Shown here piece after piece: positions 10,338 to 22,890 of a stretch of DNA of 64,000 bases. Within the stretch, counting starts at the first letter, position 1; each line of letters begins with the position of its first letter. The notes under the pieces are model-generated. The model did not search any database and was not told where the DNA came from. It worked only from the letters and a program-made list of their open reading frames with translations. The stretch comes from Powellomyces hirtus (Eukaryota > Chytridiomycota > Chytridiomycetes > Spizellomycetales > Powellomycetaceae): contig JAHLKG010000009.1 of the NCBI GenBank assembly GCA_025526995.1, positions 1 through 64,000 of the forward strand. Direction: 5' to 3'. A program made the position numbers and the translations under genes.

Positions 10338-11980
10338 TCATACGCCTACAAAGCCCGCCTCGTTCTCTTTCTCATCCGTAGCTAGCTCGCTGGTCTTTTC
10401 ACCCGTCTTGGTCGTGTCGTCATTCTGCTGTTGCGATTGCCGTTGCTGCGAAGCATCCGCTCTCTTCCTGGATCCCGCGAACAGGGGCTGACGCCCACCC
10501 TTCCCGCACTCAATGGCGGCAACGGTTTCATCTCCGTAGCCCCTTCTCGACTTCTCCACCACCAAACTGCCCTTCGCCTCCGTCATCTCATACACTCTCC
10601 AATTTGCTTTTGATGTCGACCCACAGGTTCTCACCGACATGGGGGTAATCCATGACGCGATAAAAATGGAATGTTGCAGGGATCAGGAAGCGGACGAAGC
10701 GTTCGAGAATGTGCGGGTCTAGAACGGGAACGCGCCTTGGGATGTGTCCGAGGACCGCAGCATGGCGTGCTCCATGCCTTTTGCGTGCGGCGGTGCGGAG
10801 GGCGCGCGTCGTGTGGGTGGGGTTGGCGGCCATGCATGTAAGGTTGGCCAGCGCCGGTCACGATGCCGCTCTTTATATACATGTCGTAGAAACTCAAAAT
10901 CGGCTGTAGATGCGTGGTATTCCTCACCAACGGAATCTGGAAAATCACGAACAGGTTGTGATCCATTTCCTCCTCGGTCATCTCCCCATCCACTTCACAT
11001 TGCGTTCCCTCCGATAATGACTCAACCGTTCCGCATAAAACCGGGTCGCTTGGCCCTGTCGATTAAAATACAATCTCTGTTCTCGGGTTGTCATCACATG
11101 GGCTGATGTTCTTGTGAGGTCACCACAACGACCAGCACGGCGGGATTGGTAATTGAAGAGTTGACGACCGAATTCGACTTCACCGTGGCTGTTTGCGAGG
11201 GGCGGGATGCAGGCTTGGGAGAATGAGATGATGCGGGTGTCGCGGTCGAGGAGGAGAGTTTTGGTGATGCCGGCGGGGGTGGAGGAGGGATTGCAGAAGT
11301 TGATGTTTTTGAGAGAGGATTTGAGTGGGACGCGAGTGAGTTTGTGTGGATGCCGTGGTTTCGTTACCAACACTGACTGCGAGATGATCGATGCTAATAT
11401 CCGCCGTCACATCACTAAAATTAGGATTTCGAATCATAGGCATCAAATGTTGTTGTTGCGACCCGGGAGAACTCGAGACCAGGTTGCTGTTGGACCCACT
11501 TTGGGCTTAGGGGTAGGTTAAGACCAGCGCGCGTATCGCATGGGTCAAGTCCGATATACTCGGCCCGCCACACGAGTTTCTGGTGCGCGCAGTGTCTTCC
11601 CATCCGATGGTGGTGATAGAGGGGTCCTGGGTGGTGGCCTGGGTGGTGTTGGAGGGAATGGTGTGGAGGAGCTCGAGGGAGAGTTCGAGCGCTGGGGGCT
11701 GGGAAGGGTGCGGAAGGGTACCACATTGTTATATCTCTGGCTGTGTGAGAGATGTGGTAACCGGGGTGGTCTAGGGGAAGCGGCGGAAGTATTTGAATAG
11801 TGAGTGTTTCGAGATAAACGGGGGAACTGGAGCGGGAGGGCAGTTGTGCTATCTATGCAAAAAGATGTGATGCGAGGGTCCGGGGGTCTAAGCCTCCTTC
11901 CGACGGCGCGGGCGGGTGTGGCTTGTAGGGTGGCTTGTCGAGCGCGTGCTTGAGTCAGAATTGACAGTTCCACTCTTGGG
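10338..11980 (-). CDS. Coding-like multi-exon sequence, unresolved
   Basis: Several minus-strand segments look like protein but lie in different frames. One run from about 11373 reads KNINFCNPSSTPAGITKTLL and later EVEFGRQLFNYQSRRAG. It can be joined through a GTGACC..CGACAG intron (about 11124-11057) to a segment with CEVDGEMTEEEMDHNLFVIF and SFYDMYIKSG. Further on come ERFVRFLIPATFHFYRVMD (about 10710-10655) and a polar C-terminus rich in Gln, Lys and Glu ending at 10338. I could not connect the last segments in phase, so this is either a gene with introns I have mis-set or a decaying one. The upstream portion (11420-11970) is proline- and serine-rich. I do not recognise the family. Confidence 0.35.
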
Positions 11981-13425
11981 GTCCCCTGCGGCGCGATGTT
12001 TTCAGGACAAGTTCCATGGATTTGTAACTCGTGCTATCCTTCGCAGAGGTGGTATCCAAACATTATTCGGTCGTGATATTTGAGCCATTTGTTCACCTTG
12101 TGCCTATGGCTTGGATCGCGGGCTTGGGGTGTTGCAGGTAACATAACAAATGAGTGACGGGCGATACGCTTGCGAATCGATGAAGTCTTGCTACGAATGC
12201 AAGCCGATCTGCGAGTTGACCGGCGATCCCATTCCGGGAAAGGTTTTCGAGCGAGGAAGCATCTGCTAGAATGCGAGCCCTCAATATTGCTGGCAATTAC
12301 GCAGCACTACTTATCTTCACTGCACGTGACAGCCGTGACAAGTGTTCCGAGCAAAGCATCTCACCCGAAAAAGTAAATGAGTGGAAACTCTCAAGGAAAG
12401 CTATCAGTTCTTCGATCACCACGGACCCTTCACCGACTTGAACACCAATGACAGCCGTGACAAGTGTTCTGAGGGCAGTATCTCACCTAAAGAGGACGCA
12501 CCCAATGGCAAACGCCCCCCGTACCACATCAACGTCGACGCCATCACTCCACACAAGATGCATTTGCACAAATCTTGCAGTATTTCGAAGCCCGTCGATT
12601 TGCCAACCTTAACTTGCAACCTTCCACGGCCCATCAATACTAGGAGATCGCCCTTCTGTTGCGCTTGAAGTCTGGCTTTTATTTTACGGGGAGAGAATTC
12701 TTTCGGTGTTTGAACGATCGCCAAGATGCTTGGACTGGATCCACAAAGGGCTCATGCAATCGCTCCTGGCCGAAAACCAGATGCTGGACTTACTACAGAC
12801 GACCATGCCCCAGACGACAAGTGCAGCGACGTGAAAATCCTCTGCGTCTACATGTCTTCAAGTTGCGAAAAGTGTTCTCCTCGCCTGCGCACCGACGTGC
12901 GTTGGTGCTCTCGCTGTCACCAATGCCCGCCCAAACCACTGCGCGGTGGACAATTGGTATATCAAACTATCTTTTCCTCTTCTCTGGCTGATGAGTCTTC
13001 GCGAGCACGCTGCCCCATACGACATTCTGCACGTCCACGGAACTTGGTCGCATCTTAGTGCCAAAAGGGCAGCTCATTGAGAATCATGTGAACGAGATCA
13101 TGACGAAAGAGATCCTTGAGATGTCGCATGCAGTATTCTGTACAGAGGCACTGAAACGATGGGTTCGGCCCAAATCACCCAGCCCAAATCACCATCATAA
13201 CTATAAGCCGCAGTTTACACATATCTCCCCCTCCTCCGATGTACACGTAACCAAGTAAATGATCATGTGGAAATATAAATCTTGGAGCCGCTTGAAACTC
13301 CCAGAGCAAAAAAAGAAATAAAAATTGATGCTCTTCCAACTCGGACGCATCATCATCATGTGCTGCGCTTCGATCCTAAAGCGCGTCACCAAAACTCGAA
13401 AGTGTGAGGATTCTCCGTCTTCGCA
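11981..13425. other. Intergenic with scattered open-frame remnants
   Basis: No gene is supported. A 46-base direct repeat is present (listed separately). A minus-strand frame at 12416-12724 and a plus-strand frame at 12726-13058 have protein-like stretches but no family signature or splice partners. The last about 200 bases form the upstream region of the pyridoxamine-phosphate oxidase gene. Confidence 0.45.
12328..12495. repeat. Diverged direct repeat, about 46 bases, 122 apart
   Basis: GACAGCCGTGACAAGTGTTC starts at 12328 and again at 12450, followed in both by similar text (GAGc/gAAAGC/GGCAGT, ATCTCACC, AAAg). In one plus-strand frame both copies read DSRDKCSE(Q/G)SISP. The copies diverge after about 46 bases. 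Confidence 0.85.
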
Positions 13426-14193
13426 GTGGATGGCCCCATGTTCATATTCAACTGTCGTATCCTCTCCAGAGTCTCCACCTCCGCCCGCTCCCTCACCACA
13501 ACCACATTCATAATGTCCTCCACCGCCAAATCCCCCATCCACCACCCCGAAGTCGCTTCCATGCGGGTCACCTACGACCAACACCATCTCGCCGACAACG
13601 AAGTCCAAACGTGCCCCTTTGCTCAATTCGAGGAATGGTTCGGGGACGCCAAGCGCGATCCATCCGGTATCCCCGAACCCAACGCCATGAACCTTTCGAC
13701 TGCCTCACGCGCGGGACGACCCTCGAGCCGGATGGTGTTGCTGAAGGATTATGATGACGAGGGGTTTGTGTTTTACACCAACTACGAGAGTAGGAAGGCT
13801 CGCGAGTTGGCGGAAAATCCATTCGCGGCCTTGACCTTCTGGTGGGGCCAACGCTGCGTGCGCATCGAGGGCAGGGTCGAAAAGACCACGACGGAGGAAA
13901 GTGACGCATACTATGCTTCTCGACCGCTCGGCAGCAGACTGGGCGCATGGGCGTCCCCACAAAGCACGGTGTTGGATGGAGGACGGCCGCAACTTGAGAA
14001 TATGGAAGTGGAGGTCAAGACCCGTTTTGAAGGAAAGGAAGATATTCCGCGCCCGCCGTTTTGGGGTGGTTTCCGAGTCATCCCGGACAGAATTGAGTTC
14101 TGGGCTGGACGGCCTAGTAGATTGCATGATAGAATAGTATATAGCAGACCGGAGCCGAAATCTCCGTGGGCAGTTAGCAGACTTGCACCGTAA
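13426..14193 (+). CDS. PDX3: Pyridoxamine 5'-phosphate oxidase
   Basis: FMN enzyme that oxidises pyridoxine or pyridoxamine 5'-phosphate to pyridoxal 5'-phosphate, the last step of vitamin B6 salvage. Single exon, 255 codons from the first ATG. The core begins near RVTYDQHHLADNEV; FMN- and substrate-binding segments include SRMVLLKDYDDEGFVFYTNY and ESRKARELAENPFAALTFWW, and the C-terminal signature WGGFRVIPDRIEFWAGRPSR ends in a W..SRLAP tail as the family requires. A second ATG at 13513 (MSST) would give a 226-residue form close to the family's usual length. The extra 29 residues from the first ATG contain RILSRVSTSARSLTTTT, basic and hydroxylated like a mitochondrial presequence, so alternative starts could give mitochondrial and cytosolic forms; that is inference. 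Confidence 0.95.
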   Translation: MDGPMFIFNCRILSRVSTSARSLTTTTFIMSSTAKSPIHHPEVASMRVTYDQHHLADNEVQTCPFAQFEEWFGDAKRDPSGIPEPNAMNLSTASRAGRPSSRMVLLKDYDDEGFVFYTNYESRKARELAENPFAALTFWWGQRCVRIEGRVEKTTTEESDAYYASRPLGSRLGAWASPQSTVLDGGRPQLENMEVEVKTRFEGKEDIPRPPFWGGFRVIPDRIEFWAGRPSRLHDRIVYSRPEPKSPWAVSRLAP

Positions 14194-14406
14194 ACGTTAG
14201 AACAAGAGTGAAAGTCGAGTTTTTCGTATAAATAAATACAATTTGATGTCGGGACTTTGTAGACCCAAGTGCTAAGTGCCACCAGTGCACAGGAGAACTA
14301 CTAACTACTAACTAAGAAACTAAAGCACAAAACCACAAGCGCGCATCATCGCACACCGAGCAAATGTAAAAGATTACATGTACTGATTGCATCCGTCCAA
14401 CTGCGT

Positions 14407-17400
14407 TCACATCCGGATGCGCTTCTTGGGAACCATGACTTCCGGCGAACTAACAAACCCAAGTTCTTCACTAGACTCCCGCGTGTTTTCCTTATCAACC
14501 TGCTCTTCCTCCTCGTCACTCTCATCCTGACTACCACCATCAGCGTCCTTCTGTCGTGCCGCTGTCGCAGCTGCAAGCGCACGAGTTCCACGAGGTGGGG
14601 GCGTTTTGGCTTCCCTACGACCTCTCTTGACGCCGCGCGCAGGCTTGGCCGCAGCGCCCTTTGTCAAAGTGCTCTGCACGGGCCCGCCATCGGCAGCCAC
14701 CATCTCTTCTTCATCGTCCACGGCGGACTCTACTGAAGATTTGGACGTGGCCTTGGTGGTGGTCGCTTTGGCGGATACTTTCGTTGGGCGACCCCTACCC
14801 TTTCTCTTGGGCGTCACGACGTCGTCATCGCTTCCTGCGCCACCGGCAGACGAAGACTTGGACGCTGACTTTGCAATGGGTGTTGCCTTGTTTCGACTTT
14901 TGTAGGTCGCCAGTGGAGTGATGGGATTGGATACGGGCCTTCTGGTCGGAACGGGTGTTCCCTCGTTAGCTGCTCGCTCCTCATCCCCGTTTTCCTCCGC
15001 ATCTGAAGACACCAAGGCTGCTTCCTCTTCTTCTGCGTCTTCTTCCTCGACCTCTTGATATGTCTTCTTCGCGCTTGCCGCAGCTCGCGATGATCGACGC
15101 GTCGGGACTGGGGTCGCGGGAGGGCTTTCATCTCGGTCCTCATCTTCTTCCGTGCGAACCTTCTTGGGCCGTCCGCGCTTGCCGGGCGTCTTCTTGGCAG
15201 GCGTCTCCCCATCGGCTTTGGCCGTCTTGGTTGGTCTTCCTCGTTTCCTCTTTGCTGCTGCGGGAGCAGGCGATACATCTGTAAACCACATTCACTGGTT
15301 AGCAAATGCACTAGCGAGGGAATCTAATGAGGACAGAGTTTCGTACCTCGACTTGCGATGGCCTTTGCTTTACGACCCCTTCTTCGAACGGTCGAGTCTC
15401 CTTTCTGCAACGCTTTGACAAATGTCCAGTAGCCGGCCCAGTCTTTCTCCGTCTCGACCGGTTTGTGCCCATTATGCAAAAGCATTTGCGAGACGTGCTC
15501 AACTCTGTGGATACGTATTTGCGGAGAACGTAGCGTCAGCGATTGCAAAAAGCCCGCTGGGTTTGGTACAGAGAGATTCAGCAAAATGCGCACTTACACA
15601 TCTTCCACATTATCAATCGTTTCCTCCTCATCATCATCCCGATTTCGTTTCAGCATTCCCAGTTCATGCACAATCTGCTGAACTGTGCCTCCAATAGCGC
15701 CCCAAACTTTCCACGCCTCATTGACCTCGTTCAGCGTTTTCCGCACGTCTTTCGGTCGGGTAAACTGCATATCGTCGCTGCTTTCCTTGTTGCCGTGGAC
15801 GACAGCCCATTGTTCGACGCGATGAACCATTTCATCACCCCCGCGCTGCAGCAAATTGAGCAGGCTTTCGACAATGATCCCGTGGGTTATTTTTAGATCG
15901 TCGGATGCTTTGACAACCGGCAGCCACGTCTTGAGTAATGCGACCACGGCTTTGGCCAGAGTGAGGGCTGGGTCGATGGTGCCTACTTTTGACACGAGAT
16001 ACATGTGTGTAGACTGTTGCACAAAGACAGTTAACCATAGCACGTGAAAAGGCGTAATTGGGTTGACTCTGTTACCTGACTCAACCCCTCGAAAAGAACA
16101 TCTGTCAAACTCGTAACGGTTGACTTGAACGCTTTCAGTCTGTTCTGCTTCCTCTCTTCAGCATCATGATCCAAAACCGCTTTCGTAGCCTGCTGCATCC
16201 GCGTAACAAACACCCTGTTGAGTGTCACCTCCGCAACACCATCCCAAATGGTTCCAAACGGTGTCAGAAGCATTCTCGTCAAGGCGTCGGCATCATGAAT
16301 TCCATAGTACTTCAATAACAGAATGCTGTGCTGATGGTCGTACAACTCCGAATTGATGAGTCTGCCTAGCTCCGCTATCAGCTTCGAGACTTGGAATCGG
16401 ACCTCCTCCAACTGATCTCGTGTCAGCTTGGGAAAATCCTTGCTGGTCGATTCTATCGATGCGGGACTTGACCGGCACGTGTACGACACCGCTACCACGA
16501 CCTTTTCCAGCAACTCTACCGATGCAGCTTGCACATCATCTGGAGGCGACTTTACAATATGCGGGAACAGGTGTGCGGCGTCGCCGTTCGACATCAGGTA
16601 CAAGTAGGTCAAGATTTGGAACGCGGTCAGTTTGACCCCGATGCTAAAGTTGATCCATTCTGTATCATCACCCGCCACGATAGCTTCTGCGATGGTAGCG
16701 AGGCGGTCACTTTTGTCGATAAAGGTCTCAAGCAGTCCATCGATTTCTTCCTGATTCGGGTTGGTAGAGTTCTTCACATTGGCCTCTGCTTCGCCGTCGA
16801 CCTCCATGGCATCAGTTTTGTCTAAAGCATCGGCTGAGGCATTCGATTTTCTCTGCGTCGCCTGCATATAGCCTTTGCTCAACACCCATACAACATCAAG
16901 ACACATGACATGAAGCGTCGTCTCAATGATATCATCCAAGACACCGCCAATATTGTCATCTGATGCATCGGCAACCTCCCTGCCCTGTCGCTTCGTAACA
17001 GCAGTCAACGACACGTTCAGCACTTCATGAAGCAACTCAAAAAGCCCGTGCCATTCAGTTTCATCCCCTGCCTTAATGGTGCTGCCCATGCCTCCAAGAT
17101 CAACAACCTTCCAGAGCTGGTTCAGTCTTCTCAGCGAGTTTCGAAGGCTGAAGATGACGTCGGCGTCGATGTCCAGACCTTCTTCGGTTGCGGACTGAAG
17201 CTGCTTCAGTGTGGCCGCAAGTTGGGTACCAATGACTTCATCAGCAAGCTCCTCAATTTTCGCCAAAGACGTCGCATGCAAGCTCGTGGCGGACGTGTCC
17301 GCCGCTAGTGGAAGAGACCATTGAGAGTCTGCAGCCATTTCGGATGACACCGGCTTCCCTGTCAGGAAGCGCAGCGTTTGTGCGCATTCGGTAAGGACCT

Positions 17401-20113
17401 CTCGATCGGAGTGTTTGATAAACATCCTTTTCACGTCATCAAACAAAGCGTCGTATGCCTAAGTTGGGTGGGAGGCAATAAGCAACTTCTAACTCATACG
17501 AAACGATATTTGCCCTTGCATACCTTAAGCATCCGCATCTCAAGATACATTCCCACATCGACATTTCTGATGAGAATGGCGATTTCGGCCGCTCTTCTCT
17601 GTCCTGCCCCAGTGTACTCATGGCTGTACTTGTTGATAAGCTTCGGCAGGTATTTGATGAGTCCACGAGTAACTTCTGATCGTGCATCTTCCGCCTTTGG
17701 AGGTTTCGACTTTTTCTGATCCGCCGCCTCCATTTCGCTCGACAGATAGAGGGCAATAGCTGCGTTGATGATGTAAATCAAACACGTTTCCTCATCATCG
17801 GACAGCCGCATGGCACTGTGTACGTCAGAATCCTGCGATTCGGGATCAAGTTCCCGTGCATTGCTCGACATGTCGAACGCGAGATACTCGCACATCGATT
17901 GCCAATCCCGCAAGACCTCGACATGATCCCATAAAGCTGAGACTGCTGCCTCGACTTGCCCAAAGCCAATGGCGGTATCTGCCGCAGCATCATCTTTGAT
18001 GACCCAGCTGACTAGCTGAGCGCGTTCCTTTAGAATCTGATCTCGTTCTTCCACTTCTTCTTCGTTGAGATCTTCTTCGGCATCTTCTGCGTCATTTGCA
18101 AGACTCGGGTCATCAGGAGCAAAGAGAGACTGGGTTTGGGTCTGTGATTGGGAAGGTATTGCAGGCTGAGGCGCTTCCGGTTGTGGTACGGGTTCACTCT
18201 TTGGAGCATCGCGCAATATCTTCGCGAACCCCACCAACATTTTGCATAAGCATTTGGTATCAATCCACTGTTGCTTTGTAGTATTCCCCTCGTTGGATGA
18301 CGTTCTCAACTCGTCTGATATGCCCTGTACATGCTCCTCTTTCCACACTTCCACCACCAGCTTGGCAACCAAGCCGCGGATTTTCGGATCTTCGTCGAAG
18401 ATCAGAGGCATAAGCGAATCATTGTCGGCATCCTCCAAGAGCCCTGCACCTGCTATCAGAGCAACCAGATGTACAGCTTCCGCACGGACGCTTGTGTCCT
18501 TTTCTCGAAGAGCCATTTGCAGAAGTCGTGGTCGGAACCTCTCCGTAAATGCGCGAAGTCCAGAAATCATCGACCCAACCGCATATAGGCGTGACAGAGA
18601 TCGGAGCGCTTCGAGACGTACTGTAGCAATCTTGTCCGAAAGCATCCAGCCCAAGTATCGAAGATAAGAAGGATCGAGATAAATTTCCGGAAACTTTAGT
18701 ATCCACATTCCCAATTCGCCGAGGCACTCGGTACGAATAACAGGGTCACTATCCCTGTAACGGTGCACAAAGACGCTATCGAATATGTCGTTCATGCATG
18801 TTTTTAGTTTTGTCATCTTCTCTTGCAGTTGCTCCGCCCTTTCTTCCAGTTGTTTCTGTTTCGGAGTTATACGAGCTCCGGTCTTCTTTTGTTCGGTCCC
18901 GAGCTGGCGATTAGCGATGGTCTTCTCGTTGTGTATCTGCTTTGCAATGTCGCAGAAACCGCTCATGAGAGCCAGGGCCGCAGAGGTCGCGGTGTGCCGA
19001 AACGGGCGAAACACAGACGAACTCATGGCCACCAGCCAAACAATCAAAGCTTCAAAGCACCAGCCATCGTCCTGGAAAAGAATGCCATGTCGCAGCCTAG
19101 AAATCCACTTGACCCAGAAATCCGCAAAATGCTTGCGGAATTTGTTGCCACTGCGTCCTCGCCCTTTGGCCACGATAGGGTAGTCTTGCTGCTTTTGCTG
19201 CATAGTGTTGCGTTAGTCATAGATTGCGGTTTCACGATCACAGACCGGCATTCTCACCGGCTCGATTTGGCTTTGCAGCTCCGTCAGCCTCTCCGTAATA
19301 TACTCCTGATCTTCAAAAGCCGAGGCTTCGATCTGACCAGAGCATCCGGATGACTGTTGTGGAATGTCATTAGCAACCTGAGCTTTGTGGGAGTTGGAAA
19401 ACATGCGACTTATCATACCCGTATGAGGAAGTTTACCAAATCCACCATTGCAACCACTTTGTTTTCCGTGTACTCCGCCATCCAGTCCGATATCTGAGCT
19501 TCAATAGCTTCATTGTGATTTTGCACAATCTCAAACAGGCTAGTGCCTTCAGCCGGAGCGACAACCTTCTTCTTCGCGGTCCTTTTCTTTGGAGTGGCCA
19601 TCGATTTTCCATTCTCTTCACTTGCTGCCTTCCGCTTCGCTAGTGTTGATACTTTCCTTGCTTTGGCAGCAGATACACGTCGCTTTGAAGTTAATGGTTC
19701 CTCATCGGTTGCATCACTGCTTGCATCCGAATGTTCGTTGTTGCTCTGATTTTCGTTGTCACTTTCGTTTTTATCGTCTTCGCCATCGCTATCGTGTTCC
19801 TCGCTGTCCACATCTTCATTGCCTGAATCCGCCTCAGGCTCCGCTGCATCCTCAACAGCTGGAACGGCAGTTTTCTTTGGCCTTCCTGTTGCAACAGATA
19901 GGTTACAGCACATATTTTGCAAGCGCAACGCTCAACCTGATACGTACCTCGCCCCCTGGCTTTCTTCTCCGTCGGAGGTGCTGCGACCGCTTTGAGTGAA
20001 TTTTCTGAGGTTGATCGACGAGCTCGATTTGACCTTCTTGGCTGCGAACTACCGTTGGCTTCCTCTGTACTTTGTGTGGCGCTCTGCTCCATGGAATCTT
20101 CAATCTCACTCAT
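14407..20113 (-). CDS. SCC3: Cohesin subunit STAG/Scc3 with AT-hooks
   Basis: Accessory subunit of the cohesin ring, binding the kleisin and DNA in sister-chromatid cohesion. Eight exons join in phase from ATG 20113 to the stop at 14407, giving roughly 1,500 residues. After an acidic N-terminus comes the STAG domain (SLFEIVQNHNEAIEAQISDW onward), then the stromalin conserved domain, with FVHRYRDSDPVIRTECLGEL, LGMWILKFPEIYL and LGWMLSDKIATVRLEALRSL, followed by HEAT-like helices. AT-hooks lie at both ends: RGRGRPKK near residue 55, whose codons are split by intron 1 (19947-19886), and KRGRP, GKRGRPKK and GRGRPTK in the last exon. Human SA1 also has an N-terminal AT-hook. The C-terminus is long, acidic and Lys-rich with many SP/TP sites. 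The match to the family is certain; the C-terminal AT-hook array is unusual. Confidence 0.95.
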
Positions 20114-20443
20114 ATTTGCCGTCTACTCACAGACTACGAATCTGCATGCAACTGCAACAAATCCTGGTCCTTAGGTAGATAATATGATGGGTCGGGTCTA
20201 AATAATTGCCCACAAGCTAAAGTGCATGCGGATTAATCACCTCTGTCTCTGAAGTAATGGAAAGAAAGGACCTGACGCCCGTCCGCACAGCAAGCGAGGT
20301 CAAGTGAGATAGCGCGTTGAGTCAGTCATTTCATTTGTCCGAATCGAGCTTAATGAGAATCTCATGGACAAGTGTCCGAAAGACCGCGAAATTCACACTG
20401 ACATGATCCAAAATAATGTACAAATTCATGTATACAGATGATC
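20114..20443. other. Intergenic: cohesin promoter and WD40 gene 3' flank
   Basis: About 330 bases upstream of the cohesin ATG and downstream of the LisH-WD40 gene. No MluI-type ACGCGT or other clear motif seen. Confidence 0.5.
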
Positions 20444-22890
20444 CTACGATTCAAACAAGGGCTGGGTGTGGTCAAACCACCACGTTTTGGCTGTCCCATC
20501 ATCCGAACAAGTGGCAAATAGCGACTGCCGCGAGCTCCACGCTGCATGATATACAACCCCTGCGTGGCCCCGTAGCTTTTGCAAGATATCCCCCGTCCCA
20601 GCATCCCATATGTAAACAATGCCGTCCTGTTGGTGTGGTCCCATGTGAGAAATCTTACACCCGGCTTACTGCTCGATTGTCCAAACTGCCCTCTCACCTC
20701 AGATCCTCCTACTACCAAAGCATCTCCAGCAAAGGCTGCTTTTACGAAATTTTTGGACGTGTTCTGGTGACCCTTAAACTTCCGTATTGGTCTCAGCTGC
20801 TCACGCCAATCCAAACATGTTAACTGACGTCTTGCTCGAGAGAGAGGCGCTTGGCAATCCTTACCATTCTGATGTCCCACAAGCGGTTCGAGTTGTCCTT
20901 TGAACTGCTCAGCAGTAACGTGCCATTGGAGGTCATATCCACGGAAGTCACTTCACCCAAATGTGAGGTGATGGTCCTGATGCAAAGACCTATAATGCAA
21001 TTTGGGTGAGTGAGAAAAGGGAACGCACTCCGCCTTTTGTTGCGATTCACACAAACCTGACACTATGTCCCAAAACTTGATAGTGTTGTCTTTGGAACCG
21101 CTCACGATCAAGTTTCCAAGAGGATTGAAGATGGTCGTTGAGACCGACAGTTGATGACCGGCAAATTGTTTCACCACAGCGCCTCTTTCAATGTCGTACA
21201 GACGCACTGTCTTGTCATATCCGCCGGCAACAACGTGTCGACCAGCAGGATGGAAGTTGACAGAGTACACATCACCGCAACTGTCTTCCAAAGTAGAAAG
21301 ACATTGTGTCTTCCCTGGTTTGTGGTCCCACAGTTTCACCGTTCCATCCCCTGACGTGCTCGCCAGCATCGATCCGCTTTTGTTGGTCGCGACATCCCAT
21401 ATGCGTGAAGTATGACCCTCTAGAACCGCATGACATTCCCCGGTTTCCGTATCCCATACGCGGCAAGTGTTATCGCTGGAGCCAGATAATATCGACAGAC
21501 CCTCTTCACCGATGAATTTGACACATTTCACGTTCCCTTTATGGCCGGTGAAAGTGCTGCGGACGGCATTGGGAATGATTAGCGAATGATAGTCCTCCAA
21601 TAGGGTTGTTACGCGTGGGGCTATGCGTGGATGGTAACGTGATGTCTCGATTTGAAATGCGACGGCTTGACGAAGCATAGTGAGAAGTCGCTGCGGTGGC
21701 ACATAGACCGATCCTGAAGAAGACCATGAGACACCTGTGCGTTTCCCACATCTAAGCACATAACTACTCCATACCTTCGCGATCTGCGTTTTCGAAATCG
21801 ACCATGTTCTGGAAGTGTTCCGCCAATTTTTCCCTCAAAGAAGAAAGTATCATGCACCTGAGTTTGCAGCCTTCCATGAACTTTTCATTCCAGTACCTTG
21901 CGGGCATGATGCCATCCCAGTTCTTGAATGATGGGGCGTCCAAGGTAGATTTTGCAGTCAGAAGATAACACAGGTCCTTGAACTCATTGGACGTTGTTTG
22001 CAAATGCTCCAGCGGCTTCAACCGCTTGTTCAGATGTGTGAATGCCTAATGTTGAGGTTAGGCAATGAAGGATAGGGATCGAAGGACCTCCATAGTTACC
22101 TTCTGGATCTCATGGTGCTCGATATACTCCAGATACTGCTGTTTGTACACTGCGTAAAGAAAGCTTTTGTGGTTCTTCATGAGCGTCTTGGTGCAGAGCT
22201 TATCCACTTCTGCCCAATCCCCGTCTGGAGGAGACACAGAGCGGCGTCAATTAGAAAACCCTCTCTCACTCATGTTCAACGTAGTAACTACAGTAGGCAC
22301 AACTTACCCAACACTGCTTTTCGCATTCTTCTTATTTCAAAAACTCTCTCCTCTCGCTCGTATGATTTGACGTTTGCTTCATCGAGAAGAGTCATCTTTG
22401 CAGCGTGATAACCGCCATCATGCAGATACTGAACGATCATGCGCACGATATCCTGTGAATGTACTCCCGTTAGTAGACGTTTGCGTTCGGCGGGACATGA
22501 GCATGTTCATACTTCTTTGATCCGCTCTTCGTTCGCATTAAAAATCTCTTCTGTAGGGCGCACTGCCTTGTCGGACGTTCCAACGTGTATTTGATTTGTC
22601 GCAACCGTTATCAGGCTGCCAACGCAGGGTTACTCGATCTTTCAAACTAGTAATTTTGCAATTGAATGATTTACCTGTCTCTCCTAGTGTCATCGGCTGT
22701 TGAGCCACTGTCTCCGGCTTTGTCGGCGGTGCTGTCTCCCTTGGGCAACTCCTCCACGCTCGCCAGCTGTTGTGGAGTCGACCATGGGGGAGCGGAGTCG
22801 GCAGACTGACCGCCTGGATTTTCTGCGAATGATGTCAGCTTAGAAGCTATATCAGCTATATAGTTACTATCTCAACCTACTTTCGTCCAT
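20444..22890 (-). CDS. LisH/CTLH/WD40-repeat protein
   Basis: About ten exons join in phase from ATG 22890 (a 10-base first coding exon ending at a GTAGGT donor) to the stop at 20444. Domains in order: an acidic Ser/Thr-rich start; a LisH motif (DIVRMIVQYLHDGGYHAAKM); a CTLH-like helical segment (GDWAEVDKLC, YKQQYLEYIE); a conserved helical linker with FKDLCYLLTAKS and SFKNWDGI; PPQRLLTMLRQAVAFQIE; then seven WD40 repeats starting at TFTGHKGNVKCVKF and ending at FATCSDDGTAKTWWFD. WD cores such as LSGSSDNTCRVWD, ASTSGDGTVKLWD and VSGSKDNTIKFWD are intact. The architecture is that of a scaffold or ubiquitin-ligase/transcription adaptor, and the pattern GHQNTSKNFV plus GGSEDGIVYIWD looks like a conserved subfamily I cannot name. 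It is divergent from the ARFRP1-like gene, 113 bases away. Exon boundaries at the N-terminus are tentative. Confidence 0.85.
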
